Shown piece by piece: positions 1 through 8,489 of a DNA stretch of 64,000 bases. Every line of letters begins with the position of its first letter. Position 1 is the stretch's first letter. This DNA comes from Jiangella mangrovi (GTDB lineage: Bacteria > Actinomycetota > Actinomycetes > Jiangellales > Jiangellaceae), in contig NZ_JACHMM010000001.1 of assembly GCF_014204975.1 (NCBI RefSeq), positions 3,844,001-3,908,000 on the forward strand, given 5' to 3'. The notes below the pieces were generated by a model. It made no database searches, was not told the origin of the DNA, and saw only the letters and a program-made list of their open reading frames with translations. The translations under genes and the position numbers were made by a program.

Positions 1-3
1 AAG

Positions 4-867
4 ATGACTGATGCCAGGATCGACGTGGCGAGCCCGCACCTCGCGGGCGGCCGCGGCGAGCCGTCCCCGCCGGCCGGAGCCTCGAAGCCGTGGTGGCACC
101 GCGCCGGGCTGACGACGAGCCGCCGGCGGGCGTTGATCTCGCTGCTGGTCGGGGTCGCGATCTGGGAGTTCGTTGCCCGGGTGCTGGTCGACGGCAGCCT
201 GTTCTTCGTCCCGCTCACCGACGTCGTCCGGGCCGGCTACGACCTCACCCTGACCGGTGAGCTGCAGCACCACGCCTGGGTGAGCTTCCAGGAGTTCTTC
301 TACGGCATCATGCTGGCGGTCGTCGTCGGCGTCCCGCTGGGCATGGCGGTCGGCATCAGCGCCCGGGTCCGCGACTACGTGCAGCCGTGGATCTCCGGGT
401 TCTACTCGACGCCGCTGATCGCGCTGGCGCCACTGTTCATCCTCTGGCTGGGCATCGGCATCGTGTCGAAGGTCGCCGTGGTGTTCGCGATGGCGCTGTT
501 CCCGATCACCATCAACACGACCGCGGGCATCAAGAACACCGACCAGGACCTCATCGACGTCGCCCGCGCCTTCGGGTACTCGCGCTCGGACATCTTCCGC
601 AAGGTCCTGCTGCCGTCGGCGCTGTCGTTCATCGTCACCGGCTTCCGCCTCGCCGTCGGCCGCGGCATCGTCGCCGTCGTCGTCGCGGAGTTCTTCGGCT
701 CCCGCGGCGGGCTGGGCTACCTGATCCTCGTCTCGAGCCAGTCCTTCGCGATGGACCGGCTGCTGCTGGCGGTCCTGCTGCTCGCGTTCACCGGCGTCAT
801 CGGAATCGGGCTGGTCGGACGGCTGGAGCGCCGGCTCGCCCCCTGGCGGGAGGACATGACGGTATGA
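4..867 (+). CDS. TauC/SsuC-type ABC transporter permease
   Basis: Membrane-spanning subunit of a binding-protein-dependent importer of the nitrate/taurine/sulfonate (NitT/TauT) type. The 287-residue protein has a polar N-terminal stretch of about 40 residues and then about six hydrophobic segments. The cytoplasmic EAA loop, which docks on the ATPase, is visible from about residue 185 (DVARAFGYSRSDIFRKVLLP). Its stop overlaps the ATPase start by 4 bases (ATGA), so the two are translationally coupled. The ATG lies 3 bases inside the window, so its promoter and any earlier operon genes are out of view. The substrate is not shown by sequence; the downstream hydrolases suggest an organic amide or acid rather than sulfonate. 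Confidence 0.9.
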   Translation: MTDARIDVASPHLAGGRGEPSPPAGASKPWWHRAGLTTSRRRALISLLVGVAIWEFVARVLVDGSLFFVPLTDVVRAGYDLTLTGELQHHAWVSFQEFFYGIMLAVVVGVPLGMAVGISARVRDYVQPWISGFYSTPLIALAPLFILWLGIGIVSKVAVVFAMALFPITINTTAGIKNTDQDLIDVARAFGYSRSDIFRKVLLPSALSFIVTGFRLAVGRGIVAVVVAEFFGSRGGLGYLILVSSQSFAMDRLLLAVLLLAFTGVIGIGLVGRLERRLAPWREDMTV

Positions 868-1688
868 CGACGACACCCATGGTCAGCATCCGGGACTTCC
901 GGCTGGTCCGGCAGACCCGCAACGGCTCGCTGCTGGTGCTCGACGACGTCAGCTTCGACGTCGCCGACCGCGAGTTCGTCGCCATCGTCGGGCCCAGCGG
1001 CTGCGGCAAGACCACGCTGCTCAAGTCCATCGACGGGCTGATCCCGCGCACGTCCGGCGAGATCACCGTCAACGGCACCGTCGTCGACAAGCCGGGGCCG
1101 GACCGCGGGTTCGTCTTCCAGATGGACTCGCTGTTCCCCTGGCGGACGGTGCTCGCGAACATCCGGCTCGGGCTCGAGGCCCGCGCCGGCGACCGCGCCA
1201 CGAAGAACCGGATCGCCCGCGACCTCGCCGCGCTGGTGGGGCTGCAGGGCTTCGAGGAGCACTACCCGCACCAGCTGTCCGGCGGCATGCGCCAGCGGGT
1301 GAACGTGGCCCGCGCGCTCGCCGTCGACCCCCAGGTCCTGCTGATGGACGAGCCGTTCAGCAGCCTCGACGCGCAGACCCGCGAGGTGCTGCAGGAGGAG
1401 CTGCTGCGCATCTGGTCCGAGCGCAGCAAGACCGTCATCTTCGTCACGCACCAGATCGACGAGGCCGCCTACCTGGCCGACCGCGTCATCGTGCTCAGCG
1501 CCCGGCCCGGCCGCGTGCGCGCCAGCATCCCGATCGAGCTGCCCCGGCCGCGGACGCTCGAGCTCAAGAGGACCCCAGAGTTCATCGCGATCGTGGACCG
1601 GATCTGGCAGGAGATCGAGCTCAACGACTCCGGCCGGTCCGCCCGCGACGCCGACGACACCCAGGAAGCGAGGGTGAACCATGCGTAG
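864..1688 (+). CDS. TauB/SsuB-type ABC transporter ATP-binding protein
   Basis: Nucleotide-binding subunit (274 aa) that powers the importer encoded around it. Visible motifs are Walker A GPSGCGKTT (residues 43-51), the Q-loop region (VFQMDSLFPW), signature LSGGMRQR, Walker B VLLMDEPF, the D-loop and the switch histidine in FVTHQ. The start is the ATG in the ATGA overlap with the permease. A longer in-frame reading begins at 387, but it is the shifted shadow of the permease and has no homology. The stop lies inside the next gene (ATG at 1681), an 8-base overlap. The sequence fits the NitT/TauT subfamily and not PstB. Confidence 0.92.
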   Translation: MTTTPMVSIRDFRLVRQTRNGSLLVLDDVSFDVADREFVAIVGPSGCGKTTLLKSIDGLIPRTSGEITVNGTVVDKPGPDRGFVFQMDSLFPWRTVLANIRLGLEARAGDRATKNRIARDLAALVGLQGFEEHYPHQLSGGMRQRVNVARALAVDPQVLLMDEPFSSLDAQTREVLQEELLRIWSERSKTVIFVTHQIDEAAYLADRVIVLSARPGRVRASIPIELPRPRTLELKRTPEFIAIVDRIWQEIELNDSGRSARDADDTQEARVNHA

Positions 1689-2766
1689 GACGACGATGTT
1701 CGCGGCACTGGTCGCATCGATCCTGCTCGCCGCGGCCTGCTCGGGCTCGGGCGACGGCGACGGCGACAGCGCCGACGCGGGCGGGGGTGACGGCGCGACG
1801 GCGGAACCGTCGGCCCCCGCCGAGGACGAGCCCACCGAGTACCCCACGGAGGAGCTGCTGATCGGCTTCGCCGCCCCCAACCAGGTCTACTCGGCCGTGT
1901 ACGTGGCCATGGACCAGGGCTTCTTCGCCGACGAGGGCTTCGACGCCGAGGTCGTGCTGACGCAGAGCTCCACGGGCGCCGTCCAGCAGGCGGCCGCCGG
2001 ATCGGTGCAGTTCGCCGGCGCCACCCCCGACGCCGCCATCTTCGGCATGCAGCAGGGCGCCCCGGTGACCATCGTGTCGTCGACCATCAAGGGCTCCCCG
2101 CTGAGCGTCGTCGGCGGCCCCGACGTCACCGACTGGGAGGACCTGCGCGGCCAGACGATCGGCGTCTCGGCACTCAAGGGCGGCGAGATCGCGCTGCTGC
2201 GCCAGCTGCTGTCCGAGCACGGCCTGGAGGAGGGCGACGACTACGACGTCATCGTCTCCGGCGCCACCCCGGCGAAGGCGGCGGCGCTGAGCGAGGGCTC
2301 CGTGGCCGCCGCGGTGCTGTTCAGCCCGACCGACTACGCCCTCGAGGCCCAGGGATTCAACATCCTCGGCTCGACGGCCGAGCTGGAGACCGCGGACCAG
2401 ATGCCGCTGATCGTCTACCTGGTGAACGACGACTGGGTGGGCGACAACGACCGCGGCGAGCGACTGGGCCGGGTGCTCGTGCGGGCCAACGAGTGGCTGC
2501 AGGACCCGGCCAACCGGGACGAGGCCGTCGAGATCTTCGCCGCCGCCGCCGACCAGGCCCCCGAGCACGTCGCCGCCACCTACGAGCTGTGGTTCGACGA
2601 GTTCGGCATCGGCACCCCGGACGGCCAGGTCACGGCCGAGGAGATCCGGACGACGCTGGAGATGATGGCCGCCGACGGCGACGTCCCGGAGCCGCTGCCC
2701 GATCCGGGGGAGTTCATCGACCCCAGCTACATCGAGAACGCGATCCAGTCCGGCGCCGCGAACTGA
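1681..2766 (+). CDS. NMT1/TauA-like ABC substrate-binding lipoprotein
   Basis: Extracytoplasmic solute receptor (361 aa) of the importer. It starts with a lipoprotein signal peptide ending in lipobox LAAAC (lipid-accepting Cys20), then a Ser/Gly/Asp-rich linker to about residue 55. The NMT1/SsuA-like periplasmic-binding fold follows; typical stretches are YVAMDQGFFADEGFDAEVVL and the DLRGQTIGVSALKGGE region. It overlaps the ATPase gene by 8 bases and is 10 bases upstream of the FAH-family gene, so all belong to one operon. Ligand unknown. The family covers sulfonates, nitrate, pyrimidine precursors and aromatic acids. Confidence 0.9.
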   Translation: MRRTTMFAALVASILLAAACSGSGDGDGDSADAGGGDGATAEPSAPAEDEPTEYPTEELLIGFAAPNQVYSAVYVAMDQGFFADEGFDAEVVLTQSSTGAVQQAAAGSVQFAGATPDAAIFGMQQGAPVTIVSSTIKGSPLSVVGGPDVTDWEDLRGQTIGVSALKGGEIALLRQLLSEHGLEEGDDYDVIVSGATPAKAAALSEGSVAAAVLFSPTDYALEAQGFNILGSTAELETADQMPLIVYLVNDDWVGDNDRGERLGRVLVRANEWLQDPANRDEAVEIFAAAADQAPEHVAATYELWFDEFGIGTPDGQVTAEEIRTTLEMMAADGDVPEPLPDPGEFIDPSYIENAIQSGAAN

Positions 2767-2776
2767 AGGAGCCCAG

Positions 2777-3688
2777 ATGCGCTTCGTGACCTATGACCGT
2801 GACGGTACCCCGCAGCCGGCCGTGCTCCGCGGCGCCGAGCTCGTCGACCTCGACGTGCCCCGGATCCTGGACGTGATCCGCCTCGGCGACGACGGGCTCC
2901 GGCTGGCGGCGGCCGCCCTGGACCGCCCGGCGAGCGCCGTCCTCGACGACGTCCACCTGCTGTCCCCGATCCCCGAGCCCGAGCGGTTCGTCCTGGCCAC
3001 CGGCTGGAACTACCTCGAGCACTTCAACGAGGGCATCGGCAAGCGGAACGACACGGTCGTGGAGCTCCCGGAGTTCCCGAGCTTCTTCGCCAAGGCCGAC
3101 ACCACCGTCATCGGGCCGCGCGACCCGCTGCCCTACGACGCCGCGCTGACCGAGCAGCTCGACGGCGAGGGCGAGATCGCCGTCGTCATCGGGATCGGCG
3201 GCCGCAACATCCCGGTCGACCAGGTGCCCCGGCACCTGTTCGGCTACACCCTGGCCAACGACGTCACGGCCCGCGACATCCAGCGCCGGCACGGCGGGCA
3301 GTGGCTCAAGGGCAAGAGCGTCGACGGCACGTGCCCGCTGGGCCCGGCGCTGGTGACGCCGGACGAGCTGGACCCGCAGGTCCCGCTCGACCTCACCTAC
3401 AGCGTCAACGGCGAGGTCATGCAGGACGCCACCACGGACCTCATGATCTTCACGATCGCCGAGCTGGTCTCGTCGTTGTCCGAGGCCATGACGCTGCAAC
3501 CGGGGGACATCCTGCTCACCGGCACGCCCGCCGGCGCCGGCTACGCCAGGAACCCGCCGATGTTCCTGGCTCCCGGCGACGAGGTGGTCGTGGCCAGTTC
3601 CGCCCTGGGCGAGCTGCGCAACCGGGTCGTGGAGCAGTCGCTGACGACGTACACGCCGCACGCCGCGCAGTCCGCGGCCGAGGTGTAA
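2777..3688 (+). CDS. Fumarylacetoacetate hydrolase-family protein
   Basis: Cytoplasmic hydrolase or isomerase (303 aa) of the FAH superfamily, whose members cleave C-C bonds of 2,4-dioxo acids, decarboxylate, or tautomerise in aromatic catabolism. The N-terminal 60-70 residues form the small lead-in domain. The catalytic fold follows, with the metal-site region around DGEGEIAVVIG, the hallmark GYTLANDVTARD, and the C-terminal GDILLTGTPAG. An AAGGAG ribosome site (2766-2771) precedes the ATG. It lies between the importer and two exported amidohydrolases, so it probably processes the imported product. The exact reaction cannot be assigned from sequence. Confidence 0.88.
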   Translation: MRFVTYDRDGTPQPAVLRGAELVDLDVPRILDVIRLGDDGLRLAAAALDRPASAVLDDVHLLSPIPEPERFVLATGWNYLEHFNEGIGKRNDTVVELPEFPSFFAKADTTVIGPRDPLPYDAALTEQLDGEGEIAVVIGIGGRNIPVDQVPRHLFGYTLANDVTARDIQRRHGGQWLKGKSVDGTCPLGPALVTPDELDPQVPLDLTYSVNGEVMQDATTDLMIFTIAELVSSLSEAMTLQPGDILLTGTPAGAGYARNPPMFLAPGDEVVVASSALGELRNRVVEQSLTTYTPHAAQSAAEV

Positions 3689-3748
3689 CGCAGACCCGAT
3701 TTCCATTCACGCACGCCGCGACGATGCGGCGTGAGAGGGAGGCTCGTG

Positions 3749-5413
3749 ATGAGTCGACGTGATCTGAGCCGCCGCGGGTTCCTCGGCGCGGCGGGAGCGG
3801 CCGGAGTGACGGCGGCAGGGCTCGGCAGTGCGGCACTGGCGAACGCGGTGAGCCCAGCGGCCGCCGCGGCCGCCGGTGCCGGCCGCGAGGGCTCCGGCGT
3901 CGGACTGGCGCTGGTGAACGGCCGGATCCACACCTTCGACGGCACCGACCGCGTGGTCAGCCAGGTGCTGATCCAGGACGGCCGGTTCGCGAAGGTCGGC
4001 AGCATCGGAGGGGGCGGCGGCCGGTTCGAGGTGATCAACCTGCGCGGCCGCACCGTCATCCCCGGCCTGATCGACAACCACGTGCACTTCGTCCGCATCG
4101 GGCAGGCGGCCGGCTACGACATGCGCCGGCTCGAGACCGCCTTCTCGATCGACGAGGTGCAGCAGGTCGTCGCCGACACCGCGGCGGACGTCGAGCCGGG
4201 GGAGTTCCTCACCGGGCTGCGCGGCCTGGCCCGCCGGCAGTGGTCGGCGCCGGCCCGGCACCTGACCCGGTTCGAGCTGGACGAGGCCGCGCCGGAGCAC
4301 GCCGTCGTGATCTCCGAGGGGACGAACGGCCAGACCAACACCCTGGGCCGGGACCGGCTGCGGGCGCTGGGCGTCACCGTCAGCGACGCTGGCGCGGTCA
4401 ACGACGACCAGGCGTACCTGGCGATGGCCCGGTTCATCACGCTGGAGACGAAGAAGCGCGAGCTGCTGCGGGCGGCCGAGTACGCGCTGTCGGTCGGGCT
4501 CACCGGCTTCATCGACGAGCACGGCAACATCCTCCCGGAGGGCACGGCCGGTTTCCTCGACCGCATCACCGGGCACGACCACATCCTCGACCTGTGGCGG
4601 AACGGGCAGCTGCCGGTGCGCGTGCGGGCCCGCTTCGGCGTCCGCGACGCGCACTCCGGCGGCACCGACGCGCCGTCGCTGATCGAGACCTACGCCGCCA
4701 ACCGCTGGGAGCTGCTCGGCGACGCGATGTTCCGCCAGGCCGGCATCGGCGAGTGGGCGCCTCGCGGCGACAACTACCAGTACTCGCTGCGCACCATCGC
4801 GAGCCGCCCGATCCAGTACCAGCAGCACCTCATCTCGACGGCGGAGATCCAGGCGCACCTCGACGCCGTCCAGCAGTTCGCCGACGAGCACCCGGACGTG
4901 AACGTGGGCGACCTGTACTGGAGCATGGGCCACATCGACGGCCTGACGGTGCCGCAGATCGAGCACTCGAACCGGCTGGGGATCGGGCTAATCCCGCAGG
5001 GCTGGTCGTACCTCACCGGCAACGGCGCGGGCCCGGACTTCCGCTCGATCGTCGACCTCGCCGAGGTCCCCGTCGGCACCGGCACCGACGGCGCCCGGGT
5101 CGCGCCGCTGAACCCCTGGACGATGGTCTACTACATGACCACCGGCCGGAACAGCGGCGGCGCCCTGGTCAACGACGGCCGGCAGGTCACCCGGCACGAG
5201 GCGCTGAAGCTCTACGCCGGGCCGCAGCAGGGCTGGTTCTGCAAGGAGCCGGACCTCATGGGAGGCATCGCCGAGGGCCGCTACGCCGACCTCGCCGTGC
5301 TCTCGGCCGACGTCTTCGACACCCGGGCCGTCCCGGACACGAAGCTGCGGACCATGGGCTCCGTGCTGACCGTCGTCGACGGCGTCGTCCGGCACGACGC
5401 CGGCGTCCTGTAG
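3749..5413 (+). CDS. Tat-exported YtcJ-like amidohydrolase (paralog 1)
   Basis: Metal-dependent hydrolase (554 aa) of the Amidohydro_3/YtcJ group. The start at 3749 puts a GGGAGG-type ribosome site (about 3737-3742) in range and makes the protein begin with a twin-arginine signal (SRRDLSRRGFLG) and a hydrophobic Ala/Gly h-region; 3746 and 3731 are alternative GTG starts. After a beta-rich lead-in, the metal-binding HxH occurs in LIDNHVHFVR, and later conserved patches include GIGEWAPRG and PVGTGTDGARVAPLNPW. The Tat signal implies export folded, so hydrolysis is probably outside the membrane before import by the upstream transporter. It is closely similar end to end to the next gene. Confidence 0.9.
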   Translation: MSRRDLSRRGFLGAAGAAGVTAAGLGSAALANAVSPAAAAAAGAGREGSGVGLALVNGRIHTFDGTDRVVSQVLIQDGRFAKVGSIGGGGGRFEVINLRGRTVIPGLIDNHVHFVRIGQAAGYDMRRLETAFSIDEVQQVVADTAADVEPGEFLTGLRGLARRQWSAPARHLTRFELDEAAPEHAVVISEGTNGQTNTLGRDRLRALGVTVSDAGAVNDDQAYLAMARFITLETKKRELLRAAEYALSVGLTGFIDEHGNILPEGTAGFLDRITGHDHILDLWRNGQLPVRVRARFGVRDAHSGGTDAPSLIETYAANRWELLGDAMFRQAGIGEWAPRGDNYQYSLRTIASRPIQYQQHLISTAEIQAHLDAVQQFADEHPDVNVGDLYWSMGHIDGLTVPQIEHSNRLGIGLIPQGWSYLTGNGAGPDFRSIVDLAEVPVGTGTDGARVAPLNPWTMVYYMTTGRNSGGALVNDGRQVTRHEALKLYAGPQQGWFCKEPDLMGGIAEGRYADLAVLSADVFDTRAVPDTKLRTMGSVLTVVDGVVRHDAGVL

Positions 5414-5423
5414 GGGGTGCGTG

Positions 5424-7064
5424 ATGGGAACACGACGACGCCGGCTGAGCCGGCGCGGATTCCTCGGCGCGGCGGGCGCGGCAGGAGTGACGGCGGCCGG
5501 CCTGGGCATCGCCACGGCCACGGCCGGCGCCGCGTCCGCGGCCGGCGCCGGCCGGGTCGGCTCCGGCATCGACCTCGCGCTGGTCAACGGGCGCATCCAC
5601 ACGCTCGACGACCAGGACACCGTCGTCAGTCAGGTGCTCATCCGCGACGGGCGGATCGCCCAGGTCGGCAGCATCGGCGGCGCCGGCCAGCGCTACGAGA
5701 TCGTGAACCTACGGGGGCGCACGGTCGTCCCCGGCCTGATCGACAACCACGTCCACTTCATCCGCATCGGGCAGGCGGTCGGGCACGACGTCCGGGCGCT
5801 CGAGACGGCGTTCTCCGTCGAGGCCGCCCAGCAGGTCGTCGCGGCGACGGCCGCCACCGTCGCGCCGGGGGAGTTCCTGACGGCCCTGGCCGGCATCGCG
5901 CCGCGCCAGTTCGGTCCCGAGGGCCGGTTCCCGAACCGGGCCGAGCTCGACGAGGCCGCGCCCGAGCACCCCGTCGTCATCGCCACCACCGGCGCCGGGC
6001 AGACCAACACGCTGGGCCGGGACCGGCTGCGCGAGCTGGGCGTCACCGTCCTCGACGACGGCACCCTGCCCAACCAGCTCAACGCGTACACGGCCCTGGC
6101 GGCGTTCATCACCCAGGAGACGAAGCGGCGCGAGCTGCTCCGCGCCGCCGACTACGCGCTCTCGCTCGGCCTCACCACCTGTATGGACGACCACGGCTCG
6201 GCGGGCGGTCCGCCCGGGACACTGGACCGCGTGACCGGGCACGACCACTACCTCGACCTGGTCCGGGCCGGCACGCTGCACGTGCGCACCCGCTGCCGGT
6301 TCCCGGAGCAGAACGACCCCGCCGTGCTGCAGGAGATCGTGAACCACCGGTGGCGCGAGTTCGGCTCGGACCTGCACCAGATGAGCGGCATCGGCGAGTG
6401 GGCGCCGCGCGGCGCGAACTACCAGGCGTCCCTGCGGATCATGGCCGAGCGCGGGTTCCTGTACCACCAGCACCTCATCTCCACCCAGGAGATCCAGGCC
6501 CACCTCGACGCGATCCGGCAGTTCGTCACGTCGCGGCCGGATCTCCCGTCGCCGGCCGAGCTGCACTGGAGCCTCGGGCACATCAGCGGGCTCACCGAGG
6601 CGCAGGTGCACGAGGCCAACGAGCTGGGCGTGGGTCTGGCACCGCACGGCTGGCAGTACCTCACCGGCAACTCCGCGACGCCGAACTTCCGGATGATCCT
6701 CGACCTCGCCGAGGTGCCGGTCGGGACGGGGCTCGACGGCGCCCGCGTGGCGCCGCTGAACCCCTGGGCCGGCGTCTACTTCATGGCCACCGGCCGGCAC
6801 AGCGGCGGGCAGATCGCCGGCGACGGCTCGCACGTCGTCAGCCGGACGGAGGCGATGCGGCTCTACGCCGGACCGCAGCAGGGCTGGTTCAGCAAGGAGG
6901 AGGACCGGCTCGGCGGCATCGGCGCCGGCCGGTTCGCCGACCTCGCCGTCCTGAAGGCCGACGTCTTCGACCCGCGCGCGGTCCCCGACGCGGCGATCCG
7001 TGAGATGAGCTCGGTGCTCACGATCGTCGGCGGGCGCGTGGTGCACGACGCCGGCATCGTGTGA
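5424..7064 (+). CDS. Tat-exported YtcJ-like amidohydrolase (paralog 2)
   Basis: Tandem paralog (546 aa) of the preceding gene, 10 bases downstream. It has the same Tat motif (RRLSRRGFLG), the same HxH (LIDNHVHFIR), and the same GIGEWAPRG and GLDGARVAPLNPW blocks. The ATG at 5424 follows a GGGGGTG stretch; GTG at 5421 is an alternative. Divergence is concentrated in the middle (residues about 200-300), where a short insertion present in paralog 1 (around RDAHSGGTD) is missing, consistent with different substrate pockets. The stop overlaps the MFS gene start (GTGA). Confidence 0.9.
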   Translation: MGTRRRRLSRRGFLGAAGAAGVTAAGLGIATATAGAASAAGAGRVGSGIDLALVNGRIHTLDDQDTVVSQVLIRDGRIAQVGSIGGAGQRYEIVNLRGRTVVPGLIDNHVHFIRIGQAVGHDVRALETAFSVEAAQQVVAATAATVAPGEFLTALAGIAPRQFGPEGRFPNRAELDEAAPEHPVVIATTGAGQTNTLGRDRLRELGVTVLDDGTLPNQLNAYTALAAFITQETKRRELLRAADYALSLGLTTCMDDHGSAGGPPGTLDRVTGHDHYLDLVRAGTLHVRTRCRFPEQNDPAVLQEIVNHRWREFGSDLHQMSGIGEWAPRGANYQASLRIMAERGFLYHQHLISTQEIQAHLDAIRQFVTSRPDLPSPAELHWSLGHISGLTEAQVHEANELGVGLAPHGWQYLTGNSATPNFRMILDLAEVPVGTGLDGARVAPLNPWAGVYFMATGRHSGGQIAGDGSHVVSRTEAMRLYAGPQQGWFSKEEDRLGGIGAGRFADLAVLKADVFDPRAVPDAAIREMSSVLTIVGGRVVHDAGIV

Positions 7065-8236
7065 GCATGCGGGGCCGGGACGGCGGATCGCCGCACAGCG
7101 TGTGGCTGCTGGGCGTGCTGCTGTCCGCGATGACGGTGTGCACCCTGATGCAGTTCGTGCTCGCCGTCCTGGCCCCGTTCATCACCGCCGAGTTCGACCT
7201 GAGCCGGACCCGCTACGGCTCGGCGGCGAGCGTCCTGTTCCTCGGCGCCGTCGTCGTGTCGCTGCTGGCCGGGCGGCTGGTCGACCGGTTCGGCGCGGTC
7301 GTCCTGCTCCGCGCCCTGTACGCGGCCGCGGTGGGAGCGTTCGTGCTGCTCGCCGTCACCCCCGGCTGGGCAGGCGTGATGCTCGCGGCGCTGATCATGG
7401 GCGTACCGCTGGGTTTGGGCAACCCCGTCACCAACGTGGTGGTCGTGCACCGGGTGCCGGCCGCCCTGCGGGGGACCGCGACCGGGCTGAAGCAGGCCGG
7501 CGTGCAGGTCGGCGCGCTGCTGGTCGGGCTGACCCTGCCGACGGTCGCGGCGGCGTACGGCTGGCGGGCGGCTGGCGGGCTGCTCGCCGTCGTCGCCGCA
7601 GCGGGCCTGGCCGTCGCGCTGCCGCTGCGGGGTCCGCTGGGGGCCCGGGGCGCCGAACGATCAGCGCGGCGACCGCGGCTGTCCGTCCCGCACCCGGCGC
7701 TCACCGTCTACGCCGTCCTCGCCGGCGTCGCGGCCAGCGCCGTCAACGCGTTCCTGCCGCTCTTCGCGTTCGAGGAGCTCGGCATGCCGGCCCAGCGGGC
7801 CGGGGTGATCGTCGCGCTGCTCGGCCTGCTCGGCGCCACGTCCCGGGTGACGGTCGGCGTGCTGGGCGACCGGCTGCCGCGGTTCTGGCTCTGGCTGGCC
7901 GGGCTCGCCTTCGCCGGCGCGGCCGCGACGCTGGCGCTGATCCCGGCGATGGACCGGCCCGGCCTGGTCTGGGCGGCGGTGGCCGGCTTCGGCGCGACAG
8001 CGCCCGGCTGGCAGTCCGCGGCGATGCTGGGCCTGATGCGCGACGGCGACCGCGACGGCCGGTCCGCCGGCGTGGTCATCGGCGGCTTCCTGCTGGGGAT
8101 GGTGGCGGGGCCGCTGGCGTTCGGCCGGCTCACCGACCACACCGGCAGCTACGCGGCCGGGTGGTGCCTGGTCGCCGCGGCGCTCCTCGTCTCGGGCGTC
8201 CTCGCCGCCGTTTCCGCCGTCCGCACCCGCGCCTGA
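7061..8236 (+). CDS. MFS transporter
   Basis: Major facilitator superfamily carrier (391 aa) with about 12 hydrophobic segments in two halves. The loop between helices 2 and 3 has the MFS signature form GRLVDRFGAVVLLRALY. The second half carries the weaker repeat GVLGDRLPRFWLWLAG. GTG at 7061 overlaps the stop of the amidohydrolase by 4 bases; ATG at 7067 is the alternative. It closes the catabolic operon and may import a hydrolysis product or export a by-product; direction and substrate are inferred only. A GC-rich hairpin lies about 36 bases after the stop. Confidence 0.88.
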   Translation: MSMRGRDGGSPHSVWLLGVLLSAMTVCTLMQFVLAVLAPFITAEFDLSRTRYGSAASVLFLGAVVVSLLAGRLVDRFGAVVLLRALYAAAVGAFVLLAVTPGWAGVMLAALIMGVPLGLGNPVTNVVVVHRVPAALRGTATGLKQAGVQVGALLVGLTLPTVAAAYGWRAAGGLLAVVAAAGLAVALPLRGPLGARGAERSARRPRLSVPHPALTVYAVLAGVAASAVNAFLPLFAFEELGMPAQRAGVIVALLGLLGATSRVTVGVLGDRLPRFWLWLAGLAFAGAAATLALIPAMDRPGLVWAAVAGFGATAPGWQSAAMLGLMRDGDRDGRSAGVVIGGFLLGMVAGPLAFGRLTDHTGSYAAGWCLVAAALLVSGVLAAVSAVRTRA

Positions 8237-8272
8237 CGACCCCGGCGAGGCGGTGCGGACGGCGGAGACAGC

Positions 8273-8302
8273 TCGGGGCCGGCGCCCCCACACCGGCCCC
8301 GA
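8273..8302 (+). terminator. GC hairpin after the catabolic operon
   Basis: Perfect 10-bp inverted repeat TCGGGGCCGG / CCGGCCCCGA with a 10-base loop, 36 bases after the MFS stop. There is no U-tract, as usual for actinobacterial terminators. It probably ends the operon starting at or before position 4. The remaining gap to the kinase gene (to 8489) shows a possible degenerate DosR half-site (GGGAC at 8419-8423) but no convincing palindrome. Confidence 0.55.
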
Positions 8303-8489
8303 ACCGTCCCCCTTCAGTGCGGCTCTCATCCCCGCCCCGACCCAGTGCATCCGAATCCGGCGGCGGCGCGTACGGGGCGAAGGTCGCGCCCCACGGGGCC
8401 GAAGGTCCTCATCCTCCAGGGACCAACGCACCGCGAGTTCCTCGACATCGTCGCTGCTCGGTGCGACACTGAGGCCGTTAGCAGGGGGT

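Noticed and set aside
387..863. N-terminal extension of the ABC ATPase from 387
   Set aside because: It translates the permease in a shifted frame to Arg/His-rich nonsense. The ATPase starts at the ATGA overlap at 864.
8415..8435. Possible second DosR box upstream of the kinase gene
   Set aside because: Only the GGGAC half is present (8419-8423); the other half is GCACC, too degenerate to call.
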